This document shows positions 16,288-24,696 of a stretch of 32,359 nucleotides of DNA, one piece after another. The notes beneath the pieces are model-generated. The model saw only the letters and a program-made list of their open reading frames with translations. It did no database searches and was not told the origin of the DNA. The translations under genes and the position numbers were made by a program. The DNA lies in contig CALMIC010000208.1 of NCBI GenBank assembly GCA_937864065.1, forward strand, positions 1 through 32,359. The letters are read 5' to 3'. The number at the start of each line of letters is the position of its first letter. Positions within the stretch are counted from its first letter, which is position 1. The DNA is from an uncultured Cellvibrionales bacterium. GTDB lineage: Bacteria; Pseudomonadota; Gammaproteobacteria; Pseudomonadales; UBA7239.

Positions 16288-16307
16288 AGGCTGAAGGAGA
16301 AGGAAAT

Positions 16308-19103
16308 ATGAGCAGGTGTTTTCTGCTTGTGTTGATAGCGATGATTCTGGCGGCCACTGCGCATGCAGCGCCTGGTGATCTTGATATAACTTTCGGCAAT
16401 GGCAAGGGATGGGTCAGTACCGGTTTTCAACAGGCCGGGCAGCCTAGTAGCGCGCATAGCATGATTCAGCAGTCGGATGGCAAGTTGGTGGCAGCTGGCT
16501 ATTCCCGTAATGGCAGAAATGACGATGATTTTGCACTGGCGCGTTATAACCCGGACGGCTCTTTGGATCCTGGTTTTGGAGTTGGTGGCAAGGTCGTTAC
16601 TGATATTGATAGTCGGAGTGGGGATATTGCTTATGCGGTGATCCAGCAGGCGGATGGCAAGTTGGTGGCGGCAGGTAGTAGCTATAACAGCCCACTTACT
16701 TGTTTTGCGTTGGCGCGGTATAGCGCGGATGGCGAGCTGGATACTGCATTTGGAAAGGGCGGCAAAGTTGTTAAAGGCTTTTGCGGCGCTTCTATTCAGT
16801 CATTGATCCAGCAGGCGGATGGAAAACTGGTCGTGGCAGGGGCCAGTCAAGTTGGCAGTTATGAGGATTTTTCAGTGGCGCGTTATAACGCGAACGGCAC
16901 GCTGGATACCGGTTTTGGTACGGGAGGCAAAGTCAGTACAGATATTAATAGTCGTGAGGATTATGCCTATTCCGTGATCCAGCAGGCGGATGGAAAACTG
17001 GTCGTGGCGGGTCACAGTGACAATGGCAGCAATGATGATTTTTCACTGGTGCGTTACAACATTGATGGTTCGCTAGATACTGCGTTTGGCGCAGGTGGGA
17101 AAGTGATCACGGCTGTCGGCAGTCGTTATGATTACGCCTATTCCGTGATCCAGCAGGCGGATGGAAAATTAGTGGTCGCTGGTTACGCAGGTAATGGGAG
17201 TAATAGTGATGTTGCGCTGGTGCGCTATAACACGGATGGTACGTTGGACTCAGGTTTTGGTGTGAATGGCAAAGTCACTACCGCCATCGGCGCAGGTAAT
17301 GATGAAGCATATTCAATTATCCAGAAAGCGGATGGCAAGCTGTTGGTAGTGGGGAGAGCCTATGGCGTCAGCAATTATGACGTTACATTGATTGGCTATA
17401 ACACGGATGGTTCGCTGGACACCCTGTTTGGTACTGGAGGCAAAGTCGTCACCGCCATTGGCAGCAGTAATGACTGGGCCTATTCCGTGGTGGAGCAAAC
17501 AGACGGCAATTTGGTGATTGCTGGCGCCGCACGTGGAAACATTTACGATAATTTCGCACTGGTTCGTTACAGCCATGATGGCATATTGGATTTCATCTTT
17601 GGCACTGGTGGCAAGGTCGTTTCTGTTCTTCATGCCAGCCGGGACCAGGCCCGTTCGGTTATCCAGCAGGCGGATGGTCGGTTGGTAGTGGCGGGCTATG
17701 CGGGTAACGGTAGTGCTAATGCTTTTGCAATATCGCGTTATAACCAGGATGCCTCACTGGATACGAATTTTGGTGTTGGGGGCAAGGTCAGTACGGTGAT
17801 AGGCGACACCTGTGAATCCTATGCAGTGATTCAGCAAGCAGATGGCAGGTTATTGGCGGCAGGTGCCAGCTATAACGGCAGTGATTGGGATTTTGCTTTG
17901 GCGAGCTATAACGCAGATGGCTCGATGAATACAGGTTTTGGCACGGATGGTAGTGTGGCTACTGGCATAGGCGATGGGAATGATATGGCCTACTCAATCA
18001 TCCAGCAGGCTGATGGCAAGTTGGTTGCAGCGGGAAGTGCGTGGATCTATGATGAAAACCTCTATGGTTATAGCTATAGCCAGGACTTCGCACTGGTGCG
18101 CTATAACGCGGATGGCACCTCGGACACCAGTTTTGGCATGGGTGGCAAAGTGACCACGGGTTTTGCGGGGGGTGGCGGCTACTCACTAAATGATGATTAC
18201 GCCTATTCACTTATCCAACAGGCGGATGGCAAATTGGTAATAGCAGGCTACTCGCTCAATTACGACAGCTATACAAGTCATTTTGCGCTGGTGCGCTACA
18301 ACGAGGATGGCTCGCTGGATAGTGGTTTTGGGACCAACGGCAAACTCATTACCGAGATAGGTGCTGGCAGCGAAGCCTATTCTGTAATCCAGCAGGCAGA
18401 TGGCAAGCTGGTAGTTGCGGGTGTAAGCGACGATGGCATCCAGAGTGATATCACGTTGGTGCGGTACAACCCGGATGGCACATTGGATTCCACGTTTAAC
18501 ACGACCGGGATTGCCACCACAAATTTGATCGACTCTGACAGCATGGGCCTGATGAGTCAGGATGGCGCTTATTCAGTGACACAGCAAGCTGATGGCAAAC
18601 TGGTGGCTGCTGGTAGCAGCTCTTACTGGGACAATTACTATAAGCATGACTTTGCATTGGTGCGTTACAACACCGATGGATCACTTGATGCCACGTTCAA
18701 CCTCACAGGCAAGACTGCGGTGAATCCGGGCGGGTTTGGTTATCAAGGCTTGGCTTATTCAGTAATCCAGCAGCACGATGGCAACCTGGTAGTAGCTGGT
18801 TATTCGGAAGGGATGCCCACTGGTACGGAATTTGTAGTCATGCGTTTTGCCGGCGATCAAACAGATACAGATGGCGATAGCGTACTGGATGATAGTGATG
18901 CCTTCCCCCTGGATCCCGCTGAATGGATGGACACGGACGGCGACGGGCATGGCAATAATGCCGATCTTGACGATGACAATGATGGCATCCCGGATTACAT
19001 TGATGCCGATCCATTAAATCCTGCTATTTCAACCGAGAATATCTTGCCATTAAGTGGCCAATATAATGGATCGTTGATTAAAGAAACTTCGGGCATTCAG
19101 TAA
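16308..19103 (+). CDS. Secreted delta-60 repeat protein with TSP3-like calcium repeats
   Basis: 931-residue exported protein. The ATG at 16308 has a strong AAGGA Shine-Dalgarno. Residues 1-20 form a Sec signal peptide ending AHA. From residue 51 come 14 repeats of about 57 residues, each built as VIQQADGKLVVAG then FALVRYNxDGSLDxxFGxGGKV; this is the delta-60 repeat, predicted to form a beta-propeller-like fold. After residue 850 there are Asp-rich calcium-type repeats (DTDGDSVLDDSDAFPLDP, then DTDGDGHGNNADLDDDNDG). It ends with a short SGQYNGSLIKETSGIQ tail. Its function is unknown; a surface or secreted structural role is likely. The gene is visibly more AT-rich than its neighbours. It follows the Nudix gene by 20 nt and converges on the transporter genes. 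Confidence 0.9.
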   Translation: MSRCFLLVLIAMILAATAHAAPGDLDITFGNGKGWVSTGFQQAGQPSSAHSMIQQSDGKLVAAGYSRNGRNDDDFALARYNPDGSLDPGFGVGGKVVTDIDSRSGDIAYAVIQQADGKLVAAGSSYNSPLTCFALARYSADGELDTAFGKGGKVVKGFCGASIQSLIQQADGKLVVAGASQVGSYEDFSVARYNANGTLDTGFGTGGKVSTDINSREDYAYSVIQQADGKLVVAGHSDNGSNDDFSLVRYNIDGSLDTAFGAGGKVITAVGSRYDYAYSVIQQADGKLVVAGYAGNGSNSDVALVRYNTDGTLDSGFGVNGKVTTAIGAGNDEAYSIIQKADGKLLVVGRAYGVSNYDVTLIGYNTDGSLDTLFGTGGKVVTAIGSSNDWAYSVVEQTDGNLVIAGAARGNIYDNFALVRYSHDGILDFIFGTGGKVVSVLHASRDQARSVIQQADGRLVVAGYAGNGSANAFAISRYNQDASLDTNFGVGGKVSTVIGDTCESYAVIQQADGRLLAAGASYNGSDWDFALASYNADGSMNTGFGTDGSVATGIGDGNDMAYSIIQQADGKLVAAGSAWIYDENLYGYSYSQDFALVRYNADGTSDTSFGMGGKVTTGFAGGGGYSLNDDYAYSLIQQADGKLVIAGYSLNYDSYTSHFALVRYNEDGSLDSGFGTNGKLITEIGAGSEAYSVIQQADGKLVVAGVSDDGIQSDITLVRYNPDGTLDSTFNTTGIATTNLIDSDSMGLMSQDGAYSVTQQADGKLVAAGSSSYWDNYYKHDFALVRYNTDGSLDATFNLTGKTAVNPGGFGYQGLAYSVIQQHDGNLVVAGYSEGMPTGTEFVVMRFAGDQTDTDGDSVLDDSDAFPLDPAEWMDTDGDGHGNNADLDDDNDGIPDYIDADPLNPAISTENILPLSGQYNGSLIKETSGIQ
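16458..18860 (+). repeat. 14 tandem delta-60 coding repeats
   Basis: Fourteen diverged copies of about 172 bp lie head to tail inside the preceding gene. The best-kept nucleotide core is ATCCAGCAGGCGGATGGCAA (start of each unit). Copies 3-6 are the most alike, and copies 10 and 12-13 carry insertions of a few codons. Such identity may promote slippage or recombination. Confidence 0.85.
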
Positions 19104-19122
19104 TGGCCGGGTGTCGTGCTGG

Positions 19123-19926
19123 TCAGGGATGCCCTTCGCGCACCCGCTTCACCGGCGTCACGCTCACACCCTGTTCATCGCAACTGATGCGGCTTTCGAT
19201 GCCATAGACGGCGCGCAGGTTGTCCGGTGTCAGCACGGCGCCCGGTGTGCCGCTCGCGAACAGTGCGCCGTGTTGCAACAGGTACAGGCGGTCGCAGAAG
19301 CGCGCGGCGAGGCTGAGGTCGTGCAGCACCACCACGGCGGCGTTGTCGCCCTGCGCGTGGTTGCGCAGCAGTTCCATCACGTGCAGCTGGTGGTAAGGAT
19401 CCAGTGCTGCGACCGGTTCGTCGGCAAAAATCAGTTGTGGTCGGGTGGCGAAAATGCGCGCCAGCATCACCAGGGTCTGTTCGCCGCCGGAGAGCGTTGT
19501 CGCAACGCGGTTGCGGTAGGCGATCACCTCGGCCAGTTGCATCGCGTGTTCGACGGCCGCGCTGTCTTCGGCGCGCGGGCTGGCCCAGAAACCCTGGTAG
19601 GGCAGGCGACCGAGTTCCACCACACGCTGCACGCTCACAGGCCATTGCGCCCGGGCGCCCTGCGCCAGGTAGCCGATCCGCCGGGCGCGTTCAGCCGGTG
19701 GCAATGACAACAGAGCCTGTCCGCACCATTGCACGCTGCCGGTGGTCGGGGTTTCCAGACCGCACAACAGGCGCAGCAGGGTGCTCTTGCCGGCGCCGTT
19801 CGGGCCGATGAGGCCGACCAGTTCGCCGCGCTGCACCGCCACATCCGGCCCGCGCAGGATGTCGATGCCGTCGATGCGGTACTGCAGCGCATTGCCGGCC
19901 AGCAGCAGGTCAGTCGTTGCGTTCAT
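19123..19926 (-). CDS. btuD: BtuD-like ABC transporter ATP-binding protein
   Basis: Cytosolic ATPase of a FecCD-type importer for cobalamin, haem or ferric siderophore. The 267 residues show Walker A GPNGAGKST at 41-49, the signature LSGGEQTLVMLAR near 145, Walker B LIFADEPVAALDP near 165, and the switch histidine in VVLHDLSLAA. The start is the ATG at 19924-19926, in an ATGA overlap with the permease stop; an in-frame ATG at 19957-19959 lies inside the permease gene. It ends 19 bp from the convergent delta-60 gene, with no clear terminator between. The substrate call is inference from the proximity of cobalamin genes. Confidence 0.85.
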   Translation of the reverse strand: MNATTDLLLAGNALQYRIDGIDILRGPDVAVQRGELVGLIGPNGAGKSTLLRLLCGLETPTTGSVQWCGQALLSLPPAERARRIGYLAQGARAQWPVSVQRVVELGRLPYQGFWASPRAEDSAAVEHAMQLAEVIAYRNRVATTLSGGEQTLVMLARIFATRPQLIFADEPVAALDPYHQLHVMELLRNHAQGDNAAVVVLHDLSLAARFCDRLYLLQHGALFASGTPGAVLTPDNLRAVYGIESRISCDEQGVSVTPVKRVREGHP

Positions 19927-20927
19927 GACCACGGGTTCCTCGCGCGCAGGATCAGCCACAGGAAGAACGGGCCGCCGACGAGGGCGGTGATGACGCCGAG
20001 CTTCAGCTCGCCGCCGGTCGACAGCACCTGCACCAGCATGTCAGCCACCAGCAACAGGATCGCGCCGCCCCAGAAACTCGCCGCGAGCAGCCGGCGCGGC
20101 GAATGGCCGACCAGCGGCCGCAACAGGTGCGGCACCACGAGGCCGACAAAACCGATATTGCCGCTGACCGACACGGCCGCGCCGATGCCGGCCGCCACGC
20201 CGGCGACCAGCACCCAGCGCAAGCGGTGGCCGTTGAAGCCGAGCGAGTGTGCCGTGTCTTCGCCGAGTGTCAGTGCATCGAGGTAGCGGCCGCAAGACAA
20301 CATCAGCAACCAGCCGGTTGCCATGAACGGTAGCGAGATCGCGACGTCCTGCAGGCTGCGGTTGGTGACGGAGCCGAGCAGCCAGTGCACGATTTCCTGC
20401 ACGGCATACGGGCTCGGGGCGAAGTTCAGCGCCAGCGCGATCAGCGCACTGCCGATCGCGTTGATCGCGATGCCGGCGAGGATCAGTGTCAGCACATTGC
20501 TGTTGCCGCGCACCAGCAGCGACAGGCACAGCACCGACAGTGCCGCACCGAGCAAGCCGCCTAGCGGCAACACGAACCAGCCCAGGCCGGAAAAGCCGAA
20601 ATAGAACACGATGACCGCACCCAGCGCGGCGCCGTTGGAGACACCGATGATGCCGGGCTCTGCCAGCGGGTTGCGCAGCAGGCCCTGCAAGGCAGCGCCG
20701 GCGAGGCCCAGCGTGCCGCCGATGAAGAAGGCCAGCAACGCGCGTGGCAGGCGCACTTCACTGACAATCAGCGCTTCGACAGTCACCGCGTTGTGCCATG
20801 CATCGCGCATGCCCTTGAAAGCATCCACATCCGCCGTGCCGGTGTGCAGCGACAACAGGAAACAGCCCAGGCTCACCAGGGCGAGCAGGGTATTGAGAAG
20901 TGTGGTAGATGGTTGGCGCAATGTCAT
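19923..20927 (-). CDS. btuC: BtuC/FecCD-family ABC transporter permease
   Basis: Membrane permease of 334 residues with about ten hydrophobic segments, as in BtuC. Family motifs include RLPRALLAFFIGGTLGLAGAALQGLLRNPLAEPGIIGVSNGAA near residues 59-102 and the cytoplasmic coupling region GFVGLVVPHLLRPLVGHSPRRLL near residue 262. The start ATG overlaps the binding-protein stop by 1 bp (TGATG). This family also serves siderophore and haem import, and sequence alone does not separate these. Confidence 0.88.
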   Translation of the reverse strand: MTLRQPSTTLLNTLLALVSLGCFLLSLHTGTADVDAFKGMRDAWHNAVTVEALIVSEVRLPRALLAFFIGGTLGLAGAALQGLLRNPLAEPGIIGVSNGAALGAVIVFYFGFSGLGWFVLPLGGLLGAALSVLCLSLLVRGNSNVLTLILAGIAINAIGSALIALALNFAPSPYAVQEIVHWLLGSVTNRSLQDVAISLPFMATGWLLMLSCGRYLDALTLGEDTAHSLGFNGHRLRWVLVAGVAAGIGAAVSVSGNIGFVGLVVPHLLRPLVGHSPRRLLAASFWGGAILLLVADMLVQVLSTGGELKLGVITALVGGPFFLWLILRARNPWS

Positions 20928-21757
20928 CAGCGGTGGTCCGCCAGCCAGGCAATTTCGTCGGCGACTTGCGGGCCGGCACAGTCGCGCAGCTGCGTCGGCA
21001 CGTACATGCGGTTTTCTGCCGGGATCATGTGTTTCACCACCGGGTGATTGACATAACTGTAGGCGAGCGAGTTCTGGTTATAGGCGTAGTTGTCGATGAG
21101 GATGCGTTCGGGCCGCGCCAATGCCAATGTTTCCAGCGAGATCTGCTGGAAGTGGCTGATGCCCATCTCGGCCGCGAGGTTGCGATAGCCGGCCTTTAGC
21201 AGCACGTCATGCTCCAGTGTGCCGCTGCCGATGGTGAAACCGTTCGGGGAGTAGATAATCGCATTGCGTGCCGGTTTGTCGCGGTTGCGCGCCTGGGCCT
21301 CGGCAATCGTGCTGTCCATGCGCGCGATCAGGGCGCGCGCCTTTTCTGTCTCGCCAAACCATTCCCCGGCCTGCAGCAGCATGTCGCGGATACCGGCCAC
21401 GCTGGTCGGCAGCGGCATCAGTTCGACGCGATAGCCGAGTGCCCGCAGCATGCGCACCGAGTCGGGTGATGCAAACGCGGTGCTGATGACGAGATCCGGT
21501 TGCAGCGGGATGATCTCCTCGGCCGTGCCCTGGTTGAGCGGAATGCCCTGTACGGCATGGACCATATAGGAGACGGCCGGGTTCGCGGCCTGGTGGTTTA
21601 CCGTGGCAATGCGCTCGCGCTCCACCAGCATCAGCAACACCTGGTCGGTGCACAGCCCGAGCGAGGCAATGCGTTGCGGTCGTACGCCATCCGCGTGCGC
21701 AGCCAACGCACATGCGCTGCACAAGACGACGATCAACTGGCGCATGCGACTGTTCAT
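20927..21757 (-). CDS. btuF: BtuF-like periplasmic substrate-binding protein
   Basis: Class III periplasmic binding protein (276 residues) with a Sec signal peptide (MRQLIVVLCSACALAAHA, cleavage near residue 22). Typical features are RIASLGLCTDQVLLML near 29, LQPDLVISTAF near 89, and ERILIDNYAYNQNS near 220. The start is the ATG at 21755-21757 in an ATGA overlap with the racemase-like gene; an in-frame ATG four codons later is also possible. The partner permease and ATPase follow. Cobalamin is plausible, but a siderophore, haem or another metal chelate cannot be excluded. Confidence 0.82.
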   Translation of the reverse strand: MNSRMRQLIVVLCSACALAAHADGVRPQRIASLGLCTDQVLLMLVERERIATVNHQAANPAVSYMVHAVQGIPLNQGTAEEIIPLQPDLVISTAFASPDSVRMLRALGYRVELMPLPTSVAGIRDMLLQAGEWFGETEKARALIARMDSTIAEAQARNRDKPARNAIIYSPNGFTIGSGTLEHDVLLKAGYRNLAAEMGISHFQQISLETLALARPERILIDNYAYNQNSLAYSYVNHPVVKHMIPAENRMYVPTQLRDCAGPQVADEIAWLADHR

Positions 21758-22896
21758 CCGTGGGCAACAACGCCGCTGGCAAACAACTGTCCGATAGTGC
21801 TCTCGTCATAGCCGCAACCGGCCAGCACTGCCTTGCCGTCGGCACCGCACGGGTGGGCACCGTGGCGCACCTGCAGCGGTGTGCGCGAGAAGCGCGGGAA
21901 TGGCGCTGGCTGCTTCACACCCTCGATGTCGATGAACATGTCGCGCGCCAGGTTGTCCTCGTGTTCCAGAGCCTCCGCCATCGACAGTACGGGCGCAAAG
22001 CAGGCATCGCAGCCGGCAAAATGATTGCACCATTCATCGCGCGTGCGGTGGCGGAAAACGTCGCCGATACGCTGCTGCATGGCTTCCCAGCAATCCTTGT
22101 CCCACTGCCCTGGCATGCTGCCATCATCCAGTCCCAGTTTCTGCAGCAGGATGGCATAGAACTGTGGCTCCACGGCGCCCACGGCGACGAAATGGCCGTC
22201 AGCCGTTTCGTAGACGTTGTAGAACGGTGCACCGCCATCGATCGAGTTCGTGCCGCGCTCCTCGTTCCAGAAACCGATCTGCTGGAACGAGAACATCGTG
22301 CTGTAGAGTTGCGCCGCACCGTCGATCATCGCTGCATCAATCACCTGGCCTTGCCCGCTGCGCGCAGCATGGAACAGCGCGCAAACCATGCCGTAGGCGG
22401 CGAGCTGCGAGCCGCCGGCGTAATCGCCGATGATGTTGAGCGGAATCGTCGGCTTGCTGCCCTGGTAGCCGATTGGAAACAGGCTGCCTGCCATCGCGAT
22501 GTAGTTGATGTCATGGCCGGCGCGCTGTGCCAGCGGGCCGGTCTGGCCCCAGCCGGTGATGCGGCAGTAGACCAGCTTCGGGTTGATGGCGAAGCATTCG
22601 TCGGGGCCGAGCCCGAGCTTTTCCATCACGCCGGGACGGAAGCCTTCCAGCAGCCCGTCTGCGGACGCCAGCAGTTTTTTCACGATCGCGATGCCTTCCG
22701 GTTTTTTCAGGTCCAGTGCGATGCGCTGTTTGTTGCGGCTGGCGAAATCGAATTTCGGGACCAGGTTCAGGGTGCCGCCGCCGATACGCTCGACACAGAT
22801 CACTTCCGCGCCCATGTCGGCGAGCAACATCGCTGCAAACGGGCCAGGCCCGAGGCCGGCAATTTCAATGATGCGGATGCCCTGTAGTGGTCCCAT
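21754..22896 (-). CDS. Alpha-methylacyl-CoA racemase-like CaiB/BaiF CoA-transferase family protein
   Basis: The 380 residues match the alpha-methylacyl-CoA racemase branch of the CaiB/BaiF family, which epimerises 2-methylacyl-CoA thioesters. The N-terminus GIRIIEIAGLGPGPFAAMLL is typical. His128 (AGHDINY), Asp158 (IIGDYAGG) and Glu243 (AVEPQF) lie two positions after the catalytic His126, Asp156 and Glu241 of the Mycobacterium tuberculosis enzyme. It begins 4 nt after thiI and overlaps btuF by 4 bp, so it is co-transcribed with vitamin-type genes despite a lipid or sterol side-chain type of chemistry. A formyl-CoA-type CoA-transferase role is less likely because the racemase residues are intact. 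Confidence 0.9.
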   Translation of the reverse strand: MGPLQGIRIIEIAGLGPGPFAAMLLADMGAEVICVERIGGGTLNLVPKFDFASRNKQRIALDLKKPEGIAIVKKLLASADGLLEGFRPGVMEKLGLGPDECFAINPKLVYCRITGWGQTGPLAQRAGHDINYIAMAGSLFPIGYQGSKPTIPLNIIGDYAGGSQLAAYGMVCALFHAARSGQGQVIDAAMIDGAAQLYSTMFSFQQIGFWNEERGTNSIDGGAPFYNVYETADGHFVAVGAVEPQFYAILLQKLGLDDGSMPGQWDKDCWEAMQQRIGDVFRHRTRDEWCNHFAGCDACFAPVLSMAEALEHEDNLARDMFIDIEGVKQPAPFPRFSRTPLQVRHGAHPCGADGKAVLAGCGYDESTIGQLFASGVVAHG

Positions 22897-22900
22897 GTCC

Positions 22901-24391
22901 TCACCCCGGTTTGTAAACGCAGGCCTGTGCGAATCCCTGCCCGCGCAGGAATTGTGCCTGCAACTGGCTCATCACGCCGCGCTCGCAGTACAGCAGGTAC
23001 TGCTGCTGTTTGTCGAGTTCTGTGTGGCGTTTGTGCAGCTGGTAGAACGGCAGGCACTGCACGCTGGCGCCGGCAATGGCGAGCGGCTTGCGCTCTTCCT
23101 CGTCGGGATGGCGGATGTCGAGCACGATCGCGCCGGCGGGAATCTCGTGCAGGACCGGCACCTCGCAGGCTTCGTGCCCGCTTTGGGCAATCTCGTCGAT
23201 ATTGGTGGACACACTGGCTGCAATCGCCTGCTGCAGGACGGCGAAATCAAAAAACGCTTCCTCGCGCGCAATGCGTTCCGGTTTGGCGCGTGTGGTCGGC
23301 TTCTGCGAGATCACGCCGCAGTACTCGGGAATGTTTTTCGCAAACACTTCCGTGCCGATGCGCCGCGCATAATCGACGATGTCGGGCTTGTCCATCATTG
23401 CCAGCGGACGCAATACCAGCATGTCGCTGGCCTGGCTGATGACGGCGAGATTGGGCAGTGTCTGGCTCGATACCTGTGCCACGGCTTCGCCGGTGACCAG
23501 TGCCTGGATCTCCAGCTGGCGCGCCAGGTCACTCGCCGCGCGCAGCATCATGCGCTTGAGGATCACACCCATCTGCGAGTGGTGCACCTTTTCCTGGATT
23601 TCGCGCACCACATCGGCAAACGGCACGCTGATGAATTTCACGCGGTGCGAGGCGCCGTACTTCATCCACAGGTAGACGGCGATTTCCTTCACGGCAATCT
23701 CGTGTGCATCGCCGCCGAGGTTGAAGAAACAGAAATGCGTCAGCAACCCGCGCTTCATCGCCAGGTAGGTCGACACGGTCGAATCGAAGCCGCCGGAGAT
23801 CAGCGACAGCACCGCATCCTGGCTGGCCAGCGGGAAGCCGCCGAGGCCCGGGTAGTCCTGCTCGATGACGAAAAAGCGGTCGTGGCGGATCTCGACTGGC
23901 ACGGTGATGTCCGGGTGCTTGAGCTTCACACCCCCGGTGGCACAGTGCTGGTTCAGCCCGCCGCCGATGTAGCGTTCGATATCACCGGACTGGAAACTGT
24001 GGTTGCCCAGCCGGCGGCAGCTGACGCGGAACGTCTTGCCGGCCAGCAGTTGGCCGTAGAGCGCGCGCGTGGCCTGGTAGAGGCCGTCCCAGTCCACGGC
24101 CGGTGGGCTGTCATCGCCCTCCGCCTGGGGCAGGTAGAGCGGGAATTCGTGCACACACTGGAAGTGGCTGATGCCCGGCGTGCGGCCGAGCAGGTCGACG
24201 ATGCGGGCCTGGGTAGCGGCATCCGCTGCGCTGGTGATGCCAATGTGGTCCCACTGCCGGTCGATCTGTACCTCGGGATCGATGGCCTTCAGCAGTGTGC
24301 GCAGGTTGTCGCGCAGCATGCGCACCAGCCGCTGGCGCACCGGCTTGCTCTTGATGGTGATCTCGGCGAACAGCTTGACGGTGTATTGCAT
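22901..24391 (-). CDS. thiI: tRNA 4-thiouridine synthase ThiI with rhodanese domain
   Basis: Makes s4U8 in tRNA and, where the rhodanese domain is present, supplies sulfur for the thiamine thiazole. The 496 residues comprise an N-terminal ferredoxin-like/THUMP region (about 1-170), a PP-loop domain with SGGFDS at 199-204, Cys358 in EYCGVIS (equivalent to E. coli Cys344), and a C-terminal rhodanese domain with the persulfide cysteine Cys469 in LLYCERGVMS (equivalent to Cys456). Both working cysteines are therefore present. It is the first gene of the unit leading to the btuFCD-like genes and is divergent from glnA. Confidence 0.97.
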   Translation of the reverse strand: MQYTVKLFAEITIKSKPVRQRLVRMLRDNLRTLLKAIDPEVQIDRQWDHIGITSAADAATQARIVDLLGRTPGISHFQCVHEFPLYLPQAEGDDSPPAVDWDGLYQATRALYGQLLAGKTFRVSCRRLGNHSFQSGDIERYIGGGLNQHCATGGVKLKHPDITVPVEIRHDRFFVIEQDYPGLGGFPLASQDAVLSLISGGFDSTVSTYLAMKRGLLTHFCFFNLGGDAHEIAVKEIAVYLWMKYGASHRVKFISVPFADVVREIQEKVHHSQMGVILKRMMLRAASDLARQLEIQALVTGEAVAQVSSQTLPNLAVISQASDMLVLRPLAMMDKPDIVDYARRIGTEVFAKNIPEYCGVISQKPTTRAKPERIAREEAFFDFAVLQQAIAASVSTNIDEIAQSGHEACEVPVLHEIPAGAIVLDIRHPDEEERKPLAIAGASVQCLPFYQLHKRHTELDKQQQYLLYCERGVMSQLQAQFLRGQGFAQACVYKPG

Positions 24392-24421
24392 GGCGGAGGT
24401 CGGCAGCGTCGGTGGGGCGGC

Positions 24422-24450
24422 ATTATAGACGGCACGGCGGGTGAAGGCAG
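24422..24450 (-). promoter_or_regulatory. Candidate thiI promoter
   Basis: On the minus strand there is a perfect -10 TATAAT (24422-24427), with CTGCCT about 17 nt upstream as a weak -35. A start near 24415 would give a leader of about 25 nt before the thiI ATG. No Shine-Dalgarno is obvious. The NtrC-like sites for glnA lie just beyond it. Confidence 0.5.
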
Positions 24451-24472
24451 GTTACTGTTCTTGGCCCTATAT

Positions 24473-24489
24473 TGCACCAATATGGTGCT
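24473..24489 (+). promoter_or_regulatory. NtrC-binding site 1 (high affinity type)
   Basis: TGCACCA-ATA-TGGTGCT differs from the enhancer consensus TGCACCA-N3-TGGTGCA at one base. Its centre is about 136 bp before the predicted sigma54 start of glnA. Confidence 0.85.
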
Positions 24490-24503
24490 AAACGGTTTGC
24501 ATG

Positions 24504-24520
24504 TGCGTTATTGTGGTGCA
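24504..24520 (+). promoter_or_regulatory. NtrC-binding site 2 (one good half)
   Basis: TGCGTTA-TTG-TGGTGCA has a perfect right half and a four-of-seven left half. Its centre is about 31 bp, three helical turns, from site 1 and about 105 bp before the predicted glnA start. Confidence 0.6.
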
Positions 24521-24525
24521 AATCA

Positions 24526-24542
24526 TGCATTGATCTGGTGCA
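24526..24542 (+). promoter_or_regulatory. NtrC-binding site 3
   Basis: TGCATTG-ATC-TGGTGCA has a perfect right half and a partial left half. Its centre is about 22 bp from site 2 and about 83 bp before the predicted glnA start. Confidence 0.65.
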
Positions 24543-24590
24543 TGCCGGCATGAAATGCTTGATTCAGCTGCCTGTATTTAGTTGCACAAA

Positions 24591-24606
24591 TGGCATATAT
24601 TTTGCC
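24591..24606 (+). promoter_or_regulatory. Sigma54 (-24/-12) promoter of glnA
   Basis: TGGCATATATTTTGCC matches TGGCAYRN4TTGCW at every position except the last. The start would be near 24617, leaving an 80-nt leader. Three NtrC-like sites upstream and the ntrBC genes downstream support it. I found nothing else of note in the leader except GGAGGA before the glnA ATG. Confidence 0.88.
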
Positions 24607-24696
24607 ACCTCTTCTTCGTTTCGTTTTGAAACCCCCTTAATCAACACGCAAGTGACCAACACCACGCAAGTGGCAAACGTTCCCCTGGAGGAAACC

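Noticed and set aside
16458-18860. Repeat array considered as CRISPR or a satellite
   Set aside because: Units are about 172 bp, stay in frame and encode the delta-60 motif. There are no short identical repeats with unique spacers.
19104-19122. Bidirectional terminator sought between the delta-60 gene and btuD
   Set aside because: Only 19 bp separate the stops, and no stem with a T-tract is visible.
22583-24553. 656-codon plus-strand frame opposite thiI and the racemase gene
   Set aside because: It covers two well-supported genes and the thiI promoter, with no domain of its own. Long antisense frames are expected at this GC content.
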